Assembly: GCF_013204845.1 (NCBI RefSeq)
Contig: NZ_JABMKY010000004.1
Location: 372,001-436,000, forward strand
From: Paenibacillus qinlingensis
GTDB lineage: Bacteria > Bacillota > Bacilli > Paenibacillales > NBRC-103111
DNA: 64,000 nucleotides
Direction: 5' to 3'
The notes under the pieces were generated by a model, which was not told the origin of the DNA, did no database searches, and saw nothing but the letters and a program-made list of their open reading frames with translations. The translations under genes and the position numbers were made by a program. This document shows positions 22,942 through 35,100 of the stretch, one piece after another (position 1 is the stretch's first letter; every line of letters begins with the position of its first letter).

Positions 22942-25215
22942 TTAATTCTTATTATTAAGCCTACGAAACTCACTAGGTGTAATCCCTGTATGTCGTTTGA
23001 AGACACGGTTAAAAGAAGCAGCTGTAAAGTAACCAACGAGCGAAGCGATTTCCTGTACTTTCAGGTCGGTATCTCGCAGCATTTCAATCGATTTATTCAT
23101 TCGGACGGTGAAAATGTAGTCGCTGAAATTCGTTCCTGTCTTTTCTTTGAAGTAGGTCGATAGATATGGCCCGGTAATTCCCAGCTTAGCAGAGATAGCT
23201 TCCAGTGACAGGTCATCTCCAAAATTGGATTCGACATACTCCATGACGAACTTGGTCATGACGTCGGTTTCCGATTTCTTCTCCTTAATGGCGGCTGCGG
23301 AGCGGGATAGGAACCAGTGTAAGAATTCCTTGTACTGCTCTAAGGTATGGCATGCTTTCAAGAGATCGTAAGGTGAACCTCTGTCGGAGAGCGTATGGAT
23401 AGAAATATTTTGGGCGTACATACTCTTCAATGCTTTGTTTACGATATCTTTGGTGAAGTCTTGGAACTGGTAGGCTAATGCGCCAGCCTTGGCAAGCTGA
23501 TCAAGCAGCTTATCGGCTAGAGGTATTGTGACGGCGTCAGATCCAGCTTGTAGATTAGCTGTCAGCTCGTTCTCCTCGGAAGGTGTAGGAATCAGTAGCG
23601 CGGGCTGTGGGAGCCATTCTGTAATGATCTGAACATCTTCGCCTAGTCGTCTTTGTTTAATGAGGTCTAACGCGTTCTGATAGGTTTCCACAAAGTCAGA
23701 TGAGTTCTTGTGAATAGGACTTGGTGCAATGGTGAAGTTGCAATATAACGAGTCGGTGTCCAGCATGCGCACAAGATGATCTAGATCATCTGGATGCCCA
23801 TCATCTTCCTCATTTTCGATAAAAAGAATGGATAGGATCTGATCTTTCTCCAATTGGAAGGTTAATGAATCAGCGTATATACGCGAGAAATGAGTCTCGA
23901 TGAGTTCCTTATACGTGTTGAAAATGCGCTGATGGCCGTTCGTAATTTCCGTGAGGAACTTATCTTTGAAGTCAATTTGAAAAAGGATGAGCTTGTACGG
24001 CTTGTTCGCGTCGATAGAGGTATGCAATTGTGAGCCTTTACCTTCCAGCTTCTTCAATCGTGTCATGTAGGCAAATTGCTGCAACAGGGTATTCTTAGAG
24101 CGAATGTCGTTATGAAATTCCTGATTCGATCGGGATAGATCGTGAAGTGTATTGTGAAGCAAGTTGAATTCCTTAATTCGACTATTCGTAATGCCTTGGA
24201 GACCTGCAGGATGATACGATTCCAGCGAACGAAGCATATTGGCAAGAGGATTATGAAATCTTCTAGCGATCAGATATGAAACGGCAAGTGAGATGAATAA
24301 AGAAAGCAAGATGAGCACTAGCATATTGAGATTAAGCCGGTGAATTTGTTTGGTTAACCCTTTGTCAGAGACGATCTCGATGTAAGTTAAGCCTGTATCC
24401 ACACTAGTGCGATAGAAGTAATAGGTATTCTTAATTAATGCATAGCCGCTTCCGGTCTTCTCCTTAATTTCATCTGGTAGTTGAGTCACATCAGAGGAGA
24501 AAATTACATTGTGATTACCATCCATAATGAGGAGGCTGCTTTCAGGCTGCGACTGATGAAAGGCTTCGAAGACCTTAGAGCTCTTCATGAAGACGATAAA
24601 AGCGAAATTCGTATCATACGCACTCTTAATTAGGATGGGCATGAGGCTGCCGATTGGTTTATTTTCGAAGGCGGTAAGTGAGTTGAAGACGGCGGAAGGG
24701 TAGATTTTGAAGCTTTGTGAGCTTTCCAACTCCTTATTCCAGAAATCAACCGTATAGGAAGACTGGGCATAAAACTTACTGAACATGGTCTCGGCATTCC
24801 GGGTACCGTCTTTTTCAATGACAAACCGACTATCTTTGAAGTAATAGAGGATGTTGTCTAAATAGAGCAAGGAATTATTAAGTGAGTACTGTAAATTGGT
24901 TTGTGCTTTAACCACAATATCGTAGTGGGATAATGGATTACCATTCTTGAGGATTTCTGTGTCATTGCTGAACAGGTAGCCGACCATGATGCTTCGAATC
25001 AGCTTGATATGCTTCTCATAATTAGCGACAGTCGTATTCAAATTTAGACCGCTATTGAGAATAATCTCATCCTTAATCCGATCGCGGAAGAAAGAATAGG
25101 ACCACGTATTAATCGATACGAGCAACAGAATAATCGCGATGAAGCTGAAGAACAAGGTGTAGAACAGTGATACTTGATTTTGGATTTTTGTCGAAAATCG
25201 TGCTATCCACTTCAT
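22942..25215 (-). CDS. Membrane-bound AraC-family sensor regulator
   Basis: The product has 757 residues from ATG 25215, with GGAAAGGA about eight bases upstream. One membrane segment lies at about 15-37, an extracellular sensor domain at about 38-290, a second membrane segment (LNMLVLILLSLFISLAVSYLIA) at about 295-320, then a cytoplasmic region and a C-terminal AraC double HTH (SLEAISAKLGITGPYLSTYFKE; VQEIASLVGYFTAASFNRVFKRHTGITPSEFR). This one-component design is typical of Paenibacillus polysaccharide loci. It is divergent from the permease genes at 25551 and probably activates them on sensing an external glycan. Confidence 0.88.
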   Translation of the reverse strand: MKWIARFSTKIQNQVSLFYTLFFSFIAIILLLVSINTWSYSFFRDRIKDEIILNSGLNLNTTVANYEKHIKLIRSIMVGYLFSNDTEILKNGNPLSHYDIVVKAQTNLQYSLNNSLLYLDNILYYFKDSRFVIEKDGTRNAETMFSKFYAQSSYTVDFWNKELESSQSFKIYPSAVFNSLTAFENKPIGSLMPILIKSAYDTNFAFIVFMKSSKVFEAFHQSQPESSLLIMDGNHNVIFSSDVTQLPDEIKEKTGSGYALIKNTYYFYRTSVDTGLTYIEIVSDKGLTKQIHRLNLNMLVLILLSLFISLAVSYLIARRFHNPLANMLRSLESYHPAGLQGITNSRIKEFNLLHNTLHDLSRSNQEFHNDIRSKNTLLQQFAYMTRLKKLEGKGSQLHTSIDANKPYKLILFQIDFKDKFLTEITNGHQRIFNTYKELIETHFSRIYADSLTFQLEKDQILSILFIENEEDDGHPDDLDHLVRMLDTDSLYCNFTIAPSPIHKNSSDFVETYQNALDLIKQRRLGEDVQIITEWLPQPALLIPTPSEENELTANLQAGSDAVTIPLADKLLDQLAKAGALAYQFQDFTKDIVNKALKSMYAQNISIHTLSDRGSPYDLLKACHTLEQYKEFLHWFLSRSAAAIKEKKSETDVMTKFVMEYVESNFGDDLSLEAISAKLGITGPYLSTYFKEKTGTNFSDYIFTVRMNKSIEMLRDTDLKVQEIASLVGYFTAASFNRVFKRHTGITPSEFRRLNNKN

Positions 25216-25349
25216 CGTGTCATTCCTTTCCTTAGTAGGAGTTAACCATATTGAGTATAGCATGGAGCACTAGGAGCGGTTCAATACTCTGAGCTTTAAA
25301 AAGTTCTCTATTTTCATGATTCATGACGCAAAGAACGTGGAAAGGGTGC

Positions 25350-25469
25350 AAAATAGTGACAGATCGTGGATGCTCATGCGTAATTTTCCAATCTACCAAT
25401 AATCGTGAATATTGACTTTCCTTAAGAACCTATGTCGATTTCGGGAATGTAGAAAATAGTGAGGAATCG
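25350..25469 (+). promoter_or_regulatory. Paired direct repeat in the regulator/permease intergenic region
   Basis: AAAATAGTGA-N3-ATCG occurs at 25350-25366 and again at 25453-25469, 103 bp apart, in the 335-bp gap between the AraC-type regulator and the permease operon. AraC-family regulators usually bind direct repeats, so these are candidate sites. No clear -10/-35 pair was found in this gap. Confidence 0.45.
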
Positions 25470-25550
25470 AAAGTATGCCTCATTGCCCGGATGATTGCGT
25501 TACTTTAAAGTTTGATGCATAGACAGGATATTCAGACTGGAGGTCAAGGC

Positions 25551-26456
25551 ATGGGGCAATTCCAAAAGAGATGGCAGAACAGCAAGTATTTAATGCTCTT
25601 GTTTTTGCCGGCGCTTATTTACTACTTATTATTTAAGTATGTGCCAATGTTCGGGATTTTGATTTCGTTTAAGGACTACAACACCTTCAAAGGTGTGTGG
25701 GCAAGTGAATGGGTCGGTTTGAAATTCTATTCACTATTCTTTCATAGTCCCGATTTTCTGAAGCTGCTGAAAAACACAGTGCTTCTAGGGATTTATAAAG
25801 TAGTTTTCGGATTTCCAGCACCTATTATTTTAGCTCTCTTATTAAATGAAGTGCGCAGGGCTACATTAAAGCGTTTTGTACAATCGATCAGTTATTTGCC
25901 TCACTTTATTTCCAATGTTGTTGTTGTAAGTATGATGTTCTTATTTCTCTCCCCAACGAGTGGACTAGTCAATAAAGTGATCCAGTGGTTTGGGTATGAT
26001 GCCATGAACTTCATGCAGAATGAAAGCTATTTCCGGACGATTTATATTTTGTCAGAAATTTGGCAGCATGTCGGCTGGGAAACGATTATTTATCTAGCAG
26101 CGCTAAGTGCGATCGATCCTCAATTATATGAGGCGGCGAAAGTGGATGGTGCAAATCGCAGACTCCAATTGCTGCATATTACAATACCGGGCATTCGGCC
26201 GGCAATTATTATTCTGTTTATTTTGAACATCGGACATGTCTTGGATATCGGTTTCGAAAAAGTGCTTCTGATGCTGAATCCTTCCATTTATGCAACCGCC
26301 GACGTGCTATCTACCTATGTGTATCGGACGGGTATACAGTCATTGAACTACAGTTATGGTACAGCGATCGATTTATTCAGCAGTGTCATTAACCTCATCT
26401 TCATTCTGACTGCCAATTGGATTAGCCGCAGAACGAGCGAGACAAGCTTATGGTAG
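25551..26456 (+). CDS. Carbohydrate ABC transporter permease, LplB type
   Basis: The product has 301 residues from ATG 25551, eight bases after GGAGG. Six hydrophobic segments are visible, starting LMLLFLPALIYYLLF, with the EAA loop ending EAAKVDGANRRLQLLHITIPG. The VGWETIIYLAALSAIDPQLYEAA stretch is characteristic of LplB/YtcP-type polysaccharide transporters. It pairs with the permease at 26473 and the lipoprotein at 27471. No ATPase gene is present, as expected for systems that use a shared MsmX-like ATPase. Confidence 0.9.
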   Translation: MGQFQKRWQNSKYLMLLFLPALIYYLLFKYVPMFGILISFKDYNTFKGVWASEWVGLKFYSLFFHSPDFLKLLKNTVLLGIYKVVFGFPAPIILALLLNEVRRATLKRFVQSISYLPHFISNVVVVSMMFLFLSPTSGLVNKVIQWFGYDAMNFMQNESYFRTIYILSEIWQHVGWETIIYLAALSAIDPQLYEAAKVDGANRRLQLLHITIPGIRPAIIILFILNIGHVLDIGFEKVLLMLNPSIYATADVLSTYVYRTGIQSLNYSYGTAIDLFSSVINLIFILTANWISRRTSETSLW

Positions 26457-26472
26457 GGAAGGGAGTACGTGT

Positions 26473-27333
26473 ATGAAAAGAAAATTTGGTCTCTTTGATA
26501 TTGTTTTATTCGTGAGTTTGCTGGGAGTTGTCGTATCGGCACTGTATCCCTTCGTTTATATGATAGCGGTTTCGTTCAGTGGAGTCGTTCCCGTCTTAAA
26601 GGGGCAAGTATTCCTGTGGCCAAAAGAATTTAATCTGAACACCTATGCATCCGTTTTTGAAAAACCAGAAATTGGAAGGGCTTACCTCAATACGATCTTC
26701 TATACCATACTCGGTACGACGCTTTCTTTGTTAGTTAGTGCAGCAGGTGCTTATGCCCTTTCGAAGAAACATATGCTGTTTCACCGTGGCTTCATGATCA
26801 TGATTGTGATTACACTATTTTTCAGTGGTGGCTTGATACCAACATTCCTAGTCGTCAAAAGCTACCATCTTATTGATACGATTTGGGCGATGATTTTACC
26901 AACTTTGGTCAACTCCTGGAACCTGATTGTCATGCGTACGTTCTTTGCTGGCATGCCCCAGGAGGTTGAGGAATCTGGCAAAATGGATGGGCTTACGGAC
27001 ATCGGCATCTTCTTTCGGCTCGTTTTACCGCTATCCAAAGCCATTCTGGCGACCATTGGTTTATTCTACGGCGTTGCAATCTGGAACAACTTCTTCTCCG
27101 CGCTCTTATATTTGCGAGATGCCGACTTGTTCCCTCTACAAATTATTGTTCGCAACATGGTGCTGCAAGGTCAAGGCACGGGTGCTGGCAATATAGGCGG
27201 CGATACGATGATCGTAGACGAATCCATTAAATACGCAACCATTATTATTACAACGGTTCCCATCCTGATGATCTACCCGTTCCTGCAGAAGTATTTTGCA
27301 AAAGGAGCACTAATTGGGTCGATCAAAGGTTAA
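26473..27333 (+). CDS. Carbohydrate ABC transporter permease, YtcP/LplC type
   Basis: The product has 286 residues, with GGGAG before the ATG. The first segment FDIVLFVSLLGVVVSALYPFVYMIAVSF and the EAA loop EESGKMDGLTDIGIFFRLVLPLSK mark the partner permease of the LplB type. The C terminus IYPFLQKYFAKGALIGSIKG is the family ending. It is 16 bp from the previous permease and forms the heterodimeric membrane channel for oligosaccharide uptake. Confidence 0.9.
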   Translation: MKRKFGLFDIVLFVSLLGVVVSALYPFVYMIAVSFSGVVPVLKGQVFLWPKEFNLNTYASVFEKPEIGRAYLNTIFYTILGTTLSLLVSAAGAYALSKKHMLFHRGFMIMIVITLFFSGGLIPTFLVVKSYHLIDTIWAMILPTLVNSWNLIVMRTFFAGMPQEVEESGKMDGLTDIGIFFRLVLPLSKAILATIGLFYGVAIWNNFFSALLYLRDADLFPLQIIVRNMVLQGQGTGAGNIGGDTMIVDESIKYATIIITTVPILMIYPFLQKYFAKGALIGSIKG

Positions 27334-27470
27334 TATAGAGGTACAAGAACAATGGGAAGCAAGAAACGCAAGACAAGTGAGACATGGATAGTCGGATCAG
27401 TAGAACAGCATGAGGCTATTTCGCACATGGGAAAGCAAATTCAAAGAAATTAGGGAGAGTGGGGCAACGT

Positions 27471-29027
27471 ATGAAGAAGAAGTCGGTCGTTATGTTAGCA
27501 ACAATTATGAGCATGAGTTTCGTTGTGGGTGCATGTTCCAAAGAAAACAGTGTGGCAACACCATCCGCAGCATCGACAGCAGCAGCCTCATCATCAGCGT
27601 CATCAGCACCGAAAGCACAAACCTTCAAGTTTCTAGACTACAGTAACCCAAGCTGGCCTTATGATGCGAATTGGAAAGTATGGGGATATTTGACGGAGAA
27701 AACAGGTGTAAAGCTTGATATTCAATTGCCGCCAGGAAATCTGCTTGAAGATGCACTTAGCATAACTGTTGCTTCTGGTGATATGCCAGATTTGATGTGG
27801 ACACAAACGAAAGCAACCGCTGATAAATTCGGGCAGCAAGGTGCCTTGGTCAACATTCTTGATTATGTGAAGGACATGCCGAACTTGAAGGCTTGGATGG
27901 AGAAATATCCAACAGAAGCGCAGAACGTATTATCGTCTAATGGCAAAATGTATGTGTTCCCTAACCAAGGTTTAGGAGAATCTAACCGTCGTACCTGGAT
28001 GTATCGGGAAGATGTATTCAAGAAGCTTGGTTTAGCCGCACCAACGAACTGGGATGAACTCTATGAGACTTTGAAGAAGCTCAAAACGGCATATCCAGAC
28101 AGCTATCCGTTGACGTTCCGTAATGGCTTGCGCTATTTGTACGATTTCGGAGCGGGATTCAATGTACCTGCAGAAGTAGAAAAGCGTAAAGCATCTGTTT
28201 TCTTTGACAGCGCATCCAAAGAATGGAAATATGCGCCGATCCAGAACGAATACAAGACGATGTTGACGTATATGAACAAGTTCTATAAAGAAAGCTTGAT
28301 CCCGAAAGATTTCTTAACGATTGATACGAAAATGTGGCAGGATATCGTTTCCACGAATCGCGCATTCGTGACACTTGACTACATGGGACGTATTGACTTC
28401 TATAACAGTGCATTACGTAAAGACAACCCGCAGTTCACTATGAATTATATGGCTCCTCCAGCAGGTTGGGCAGGTGGACCGCGTAAGACTGCCTTTACAG
28501 CAGTGACAGAGGAAGGCTTCATGGTTTCTTCCAAGTCGACCAAAATCAAAGATGTCATGAAATACATGGATTTCTTCTACTCGGAGGAAGGTAAGAAACT
28601 TGTTAGTTGGGGGAAAGAAGGAGATACGGCTAGCGGAAATTCCTTCACAACGAAATATGCGGACATCGCAGATTTGAGAAAGAAAACCGGTTTGTCCACA
28701 GATGGTGCTTATACTTGGTTTGATTTCAATGCACATATTTCCGTTTCTTCACCAGAGTTGCAAGCTGCCTACAAAGAAGCCCCTAAATATGATGGCGAGA
28801 AAAATAGTACACTTGCTTTCACGCTGGAAGAACAACAAATTTTGGATACGAAGGGTGACTCCTTGAACGCTAATCGTGATGAGAATTTCTCCAAATTCAT
28901 CATGGGTGCACGCAACTTCAGCGAGTGGGATAAATTCGCTGAAGAGCAGAAGAAGCTTGGCTACGAGGAAATCGTTAATATTTACAAGAATGCCGACAAA
29001 CGCGCAAAAGATGCAGTGAAAAAGTAA
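27471..29027 (+). CDS. Extracellular solute-binding lipoprotein (LplA/YtcQ type)
   Basis: The product has 518 residues from ATG 27471. The lipoprotein signal peptide ends in VVGAC with the lipidated C22, then a Ser/Ala-rich tether. The long cluster-B binding protein fold contains ITVASGDMPDLMW and VFPNQGLGESNRRTWMYRED. It should capture oligosaccharides outside the membrane and deliver them to the two permeases upstream. A terminator-like hairpin separates it from the lyase gene, which may lower lyase expression relative to the binding protein. Confidence 0.9.
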   Translation: MKKKSVVMLATIMSMSFVVGACSKENSVATPSAASTAAASSSASSAPKAQTFKFLDYSNPSWPYDANWKVWGYLTEKTGVKLDIQLPPGNLLEDALSITVASGDMPDLMWTQTKATADKFGQQGALVNILDYVKDMPNLKAWMEKYPTEAQNVLSSNGKMYVFPNQGLGESNRRTWMYREDVFKKLGLAAPTNWDELYETLKKLKTAYPDSYPLTFRNGLRYLYDFGAGFNVPAEVEKRKASVFFDSASKEWKYAPIQNEYKTMLTYMNKFYKESLIPKDFLTIDTKMWQDIVSTNRAFVTLDYMGRIDFYNSALRKDNPQFTMNYMAPPAGWAGGPRKTAFTAVTEEGFMVSSKSTKIKDVMKYMDFFYSEEGKKLVSWGKEGDTASGNSFTTKYADIADLRKKTGLSTDGAYTWFDFNAHISVSSPELQAAYKEAPKYDGEKNSTLAFTLEEQQILDTKGDSLNANRDENFSKFIMGARNFSEWDKFAEEQKKLGYEEIVNIYKNADKRAKDAVKK

Positions 29028-29055
29028 GGTTTAGAGGAAACACTTGACTGATTGC

Positions 29056-29085
29056 AGCCCCGCCTGAGATAGCGGGGCTTTGTAT
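29056..29085 (+). terminator. Terminator or attenuator between binding protein and giant lyase
   Basis: AGCCCCGC (29056-29063) pairs perfectly with GCGGGGCT (29072-29079), followed by TTGTATT. The short T tract suggests partial readthrough into the gene at 29103. Confidence 0.7.
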
Positions 29086-29102
29086 TACCCCAGAGGAGAG
29101 GA

Positions 29103-32100
29103 ATGAAGATTATGGTTCTTCGTCAGTTTATGAAAAGGCTGTCAGCTTTACATGCAGGATTGCTACTCTTCAGCCTGCTGCAAGTGTTCCTTCCGCTTCA
29201 AACCGCGCGTGCGGCGGTTCAGGAGTTTCCGATTTCCTTACAGTTGAACAATATGGATTCGACGACGAATCTAACTGGTGACATTAAAGGCACAGCCGAT
29301 CTTGCTGTCGTAAATAATTCCGATCCTCAGTATATCAAAGAAGGTACGGGATCCAAGAAGTGGTTATTGGCCTTTAATAATGGCGCGGATGTTGCAGGTT
29401 CGGCGCTTATTTATCCCAAATTAGCGCCGAACGTTGATTTGAACGGATATAGCACAATGAAAATATGGGCTTATTCAATAAAAGCAAGAACCGGCGATCA
29501 AGCTGATAAGCCAATTCAACTTCGATTTTATATGAAAGGTGACACTAGTAATTACTATTACTACAGAGTCCTATTGGATTGGACAGGATGGAAGGAAATT
29601 GAGGTTCCCCTCAACGTGGTAAAAACACAGAAGAGCATTGCAACATTAAATAATTGGGGTTCGTTAGATTACGTGCGTTTCGATCAAGCCGCTATCGCCA
29701 ATACGACGCTAGACTTAGGCTTGCAAATTTACTTAGATGATTTTCGATTAACCAATACGGCATCTATTCAACCTGTTACGGCAGATAAAGCCTCTGGCGA
29801 ATATGCAAATAAAGTAACGGTTAGTTTATCCAGCTTATCGACGCCAGCTATACTCACGAAGATATACTATAAACGAGTCGGTATTGATAGTACATTCCAA
29901 CTTTACACAACGCCACTCACGCTCACATCAAACGGTGAACAGACAGCCAATGTAACACTGGTTACGAAATCATCAATTAACAATATGGAAAGTGAAGAAA
30001 CGAGCTATCAGTACGCCATTATTTTTCGAGACTATGTAGAAACGGTTAATGTGAACCCGCCAGCGGGATTATATGCGGAAACGAAGTCGGTTACCTTATC
30101 CTCACCGACAGTCGGGGCGGCGGTCTATTATAAAATTGAAGGTGTAGATAACACTTATAAGCTGTATACAACACCACTTGTAGTTGATCACTCACAGACA
30201 GTAACGACGAAAGCTGAATTCGAAGGCAAGGTCAGTGAAGTGAAGAGTTACACATATAACATTGATTTGTCTGGAAGTTCCAGTACACCAATTGGTAGTA
30301 TGGAAACTTTTGCAGGTTGGACGAACACGACAGCAACCTCTGAAATACCAGCCGTTCTTGGTACGAAATCGGGGAAATGGACAGATCCAACAACGGCCAT
30401 TAACGTAACAGGGATGACTGGACCTTGGAAGCAAAATGACCAAATCGAATTCTGGATGTATTCAGAGAAAGCATCGAATAAAAAGGTGTATTTCATTCTT
30501 GAGTGTAACGTTCCAACGCCAGGGTTCGATTATTTCATGTCTACGTTTTATGTGGATTGGGTAGGATGGAAGAAAGTTGAAGTGCCCTTCAACAAAATGC
30601 TGAATTCAACGGGATTAGCTGATTTAGCGAATTTTAACCAAGTCATCATACATCCTAATTGGTACAATTTAGATGTATCCGATCCGACGGAAAAGCTGTA
30701 TTTTGATGGTTTTGCACTTGCTAAGAATGCGGTAGAATCATCCATTAAACAAATTGATAAGAGTACATTACCAGATAGCACGCTGAACTATACATTTTCG
30801 CTCAAAAATATCAGTGATGTCGATACCGCTTATCAAATTACGCCTAAAACACCATTTGGAGCTGGTTACGATGTAACCGTATCTCCGACAACCGCTGTCG
30901 TTGCGAAAGGTGAGGAAACGGATGTAAATCTTCAGGTCAAGGTGCCAGCCTCTGCCCAAGCGGGTGATGTGCAGAAGGCGATTTATACTGTGAAGCCTTT
31001 ACAAGGTGGTAAAGAAATCACAATTGAATTGAATGTGAAGGTCGGGGCTCCAAGGGTCGCGACGAAGCAACATCCTTACATTATGACATCTCAAACGCAA
31101 CTGAACGAGGCGAAAGCTAAGATTCAGAGCTATGGTTGGGCTGAAGATTACTTAGATGCGATAAAAGTGAAAGCAGACAGCTGGTTGAACAAAACGGTCT
31201 ACTATCCATCCAAACCAGCAGGAGAGAGTGGTAAATTCGTATGCGGGGATACACCACTCGTTTTCAATTATGATTCGCCTCATGCGCATCTCTGTCCGAC
31301 AAACAACCAAGTATACACGGGTTCCGATGTGGATGCTGGGTGGCGGTTTACCGCACATACGGTTAATATCGAAGCCGTACGCAATCTTGCACTAACGTAT
31401 GCATTAAGTGGAGAAGTTAAGTATGCGCAGAAAGCCAAAGAAATGCTGCTGAATTATGCGGAATTATATCCAAGCTACGCCATGCAAGCGCTAAATGGTA
31501 GGCTGTATTATCAGTCGTTGGATGAAGCAGTTCAAATGATTCAACTTGTTCAGGCCTACGACTTGATTGAACCAAGCGGTCTATTGAATGCCGCTGATAA
31601 ATACAATGTGGAGCAGAATTTGTTTGCCCCATCGGCTAAAACTTTACAAGGTTATGACGTAGGGAAGTCTAACTGGCAAACGTGGCACAATGCAGCGATT
31701 GGTGCTGTTGGCGCAGCGTTGGAAGATAAAACGCTAATGGATTTCTCTGTTACCGGGAAGAGCGGATTTAACTTCCAAATGGCGAACAGTGTTCTATCGG
31801 ATGGATTCTGGTACGAGGGTGCGATTGGTTACCATTTCTACGCACAGTCTGCCCTGTTCTTCCATGCACAAGCCTTGAAGAATATGGGATATGATCTATT
31901 TGCTAGTCCGAATTTCAAGAAAACATTCGATGTTACGATTCAGTATGCTTTCCCTGATCTCGGCATTATTAACAGTAATGATTCTGGTAAATATCCTACC
32001 AATTTAGGAGCGCCAGGAAGAGTCGTGCCGATGGATTACGAAGGCGTATACGCACAATACAATGATGCTGTATACAGTACACTGCTAAGTACGCTTTATA

Positions 32101-35100
32101 ATGACAAAGAGCGGGCAAGAGGCGGCTTTATTGTACCAGGCAATGCAAGCTCAGGTATTGTTGGGGAGCAAGCAGTGTTTTACGGGAAGTCTGTGATTCC
32201 TACTGGAGGCACATTACCGTCAGAAAGTATGAATTTCACAGGACTTGGCCATTCTGTATTACGAGCTGGTACTGGAAATGAACAACTGTATGCACTCGTT
32301 GATTACGGTGTACACGGCGGTTATCACGGTCATCCTGATAAACTTCATTTAGAGGTATTCGGGAAAGGTGAGCGGTTAGCCCCGGATCTGGGTATTCCTC
32401 CTTACAGTAATTCCATGTACACGTCATATTACAAAACGACATTCTCACATAACACCGTTATGGTTGACGGCGATACACAGGCGATTCCAACTGTGAACAA
32501 TGTGGAAGTATATGAACCCACGAAGTTATTCATGCAATCTGAACCTTTTAATATTATGACGAACACCTCAAGTAAAGCATACACGGGCATGGGACGCTAT
32601 GAGCGAACAGTGGCTGTGACGAAGGATTACATGATCGATCTGTTTACGCTAGAGTCGGCAACAAGACGTCAGTATGATTGGTTATTGCATGGCATTGGTT
32701 CCTTCACGCCTGGCACAACAATGGATACTTTCGCAGGTCCACTGGGTACGAAGGACTCGACGCCTTTCTTCCGAAATGGTACATCCAAGGAGCTTTCCGG
32801 TAAATGGGAAGGTGCATGGAATACCGCCAATGGAAAGGGATTAAAGTTATTTAGTTTAACTAGCTCTCCGAGTGCGACTTCTACGATGATCGTAGGTGAA
32901 GCACCAGGACCTGGCAATGATACAGCTGCTTATACACCAACCGTGGTTAATCGTGTATATGGCAACAATGCGCAATTCGTTAGCGTACTTGAACCGTATT
33001 CAGGAACAAGTAAAATCGAGAACGTGCGCAGAACCGATTCCACACACATCGTGGTGGATATGAAAGATGGTCGCAAGCAATTATTCTATTCGAATAGCGA
33101 GAAAGAAACAGCTGGACAGTTGCAATACTATTTCGTAGATGGTACGCAACAAACAGCGGAGAATGTGGTCATCGCAACTAGTGTGAATTCGAATGAATTA
33201 CAGCTGACTGTTGGCGAGTTGTCGGGCGTTAGCAGTGTGACAACGGTGACTTACGCGCCATCCACAACGAAGGTGATATGGAATGGTAGTGAAGTACCAT
33301 TCACCAAGGATAATGGTTTTGTAATGGTAAGCGTGAAGTCAGCATCTGCACCTACATTATCAGCAGATGTGACAGCGAATGATACTCTGAGCGCCATCGA
33401 CATTACGTTCCCAGAGGATGCCGCATGGAGAGCGGCCATCTCGTCAGTGAAGGATGGCGCAACGAGGTTGTCACCTGCGGATTACGTGATCCAAGCAGGG
33501 AAGATCACGATACGTGCTGGTGTGCTTAGTGAGGGGAACCATTCAATAACGGTAAAAGCAGCGAATTATGACGATGCTGTTGTTACACAGATTATCCTGC
33601 TGGGTGTTCCAGTCGTGATAAGTAACGATGCATTGCTGTCGGACTTAGGTGTAAATCAAGGCTCGATAACGTTCGATCCTGCTCAACTGTCCTATAGCGT
33701 GGATGTACCAAATAGCGTAACCAGTCTTATTTTGACGGTAAGTAAAGCTCATGTGAATCAAACGCTGACAGTTAGCGGAGCAACGTATAGCTCAGTAACG
33801 GGGAATGTGTATACCTACACGGTGAACGATTTACAAGTGGGAGCTAATTCCATCGCTATTAAGGTGACAGCGGAAGATGGCATTGCCTTCAATCCATATC
33901 AGCTTAGTGTGAATCGAGCGGCAGAAGTGCCAGTAGTTAGCAGTAATGCTGACTTGAGTGGGCTAATGTTGTCTACTGGCGTGATATCTCCTGTTTTTGC
34001 AACGGACACAACGTCCTATAGCTTGCAGGTATCTAATTCAGTTTCGCGTATATCGGTTACGGCGAGTGTGTACGAAAGTCATGCGACAATGACCGTGAAT
34101 GGCGTTTCAACGATTAGTGGCCAAGCGAGTGAGCTGGTTAATTTACAAGTAGGTACGAATGCCATCAAGGTCGTAGTGACTGCACAGAACGGCAACAGTA
34201 AGACTTACACGGTAACCGTGACACGTGCAGCAGATACCAGTAGCTCTTCATCATCACCTTCAACATCAAACAACTTACCCGTTGTTTCTACAAATGGTAC
34301 GTTGACATTGCCGCAAGGTAAAACAGGCGAAGTTAGTTTGAACAATGAGGTGAAGATTACAATCCCGGCAGATGCTTCGGGCAAAGAACTGAAACTCACG
34401 ATAGACAAAGTACTCGATACGCAAAAACTGATCACAAGTAGAGAGGTTCTTGCTAGTCCGATTTTTGAGATTTTGAAAAATTTCTCAGAGAACTTCAGTA
34501 AGCCTATTACGCTAACGTTTGCTTTTGACAAAACGAGCTTGAAGGCTGACCAGAAAGCAGTCGTTTTCTATTATGACGAGGTTAAAAAAGTTTGGGTGGA
34601 AGTCCCTGGTGGTAAGGTAAATGGGGATCAAATCACCGTTGATGTCAACCATTTGACGAAGTATGCAGTATTCGCTGTTAATCAAACGACGGTTATACCT
34701 GGGAAACCAACCGTAGATCCAATATCAAATCTGAGTGATATCGCAGGACATTGGGCAGAGGCAGATATTCGATCAGCGTTGAAAACGGGCATCGTGCATG
34801 GCTATGAGGATGGCTCATTTAAGCCGAATCAGTTCGTGTCGCGTGCGGAATTCATCGTCATGCTGATGAACGCGTTGCATCCGAACGCTGGGGCAGAGAA
34901 TCTGCCGAATTACAGCGATAGCGATGTGATCGGCGACTGGGCGAAGCAAGCAATTGCGCTCGCAGCCAAATCGAACCTTATTCAAGGCTACGAGGACGGC
35001 ACATTCCGTCCTGGCAATCCATTGACAAGAGCACAACTGGCTGTTGTGCTGGCGAACGTGAACGGATCTGGCTCCTCAGCGGCAAAAGCCGTGGCATTCG

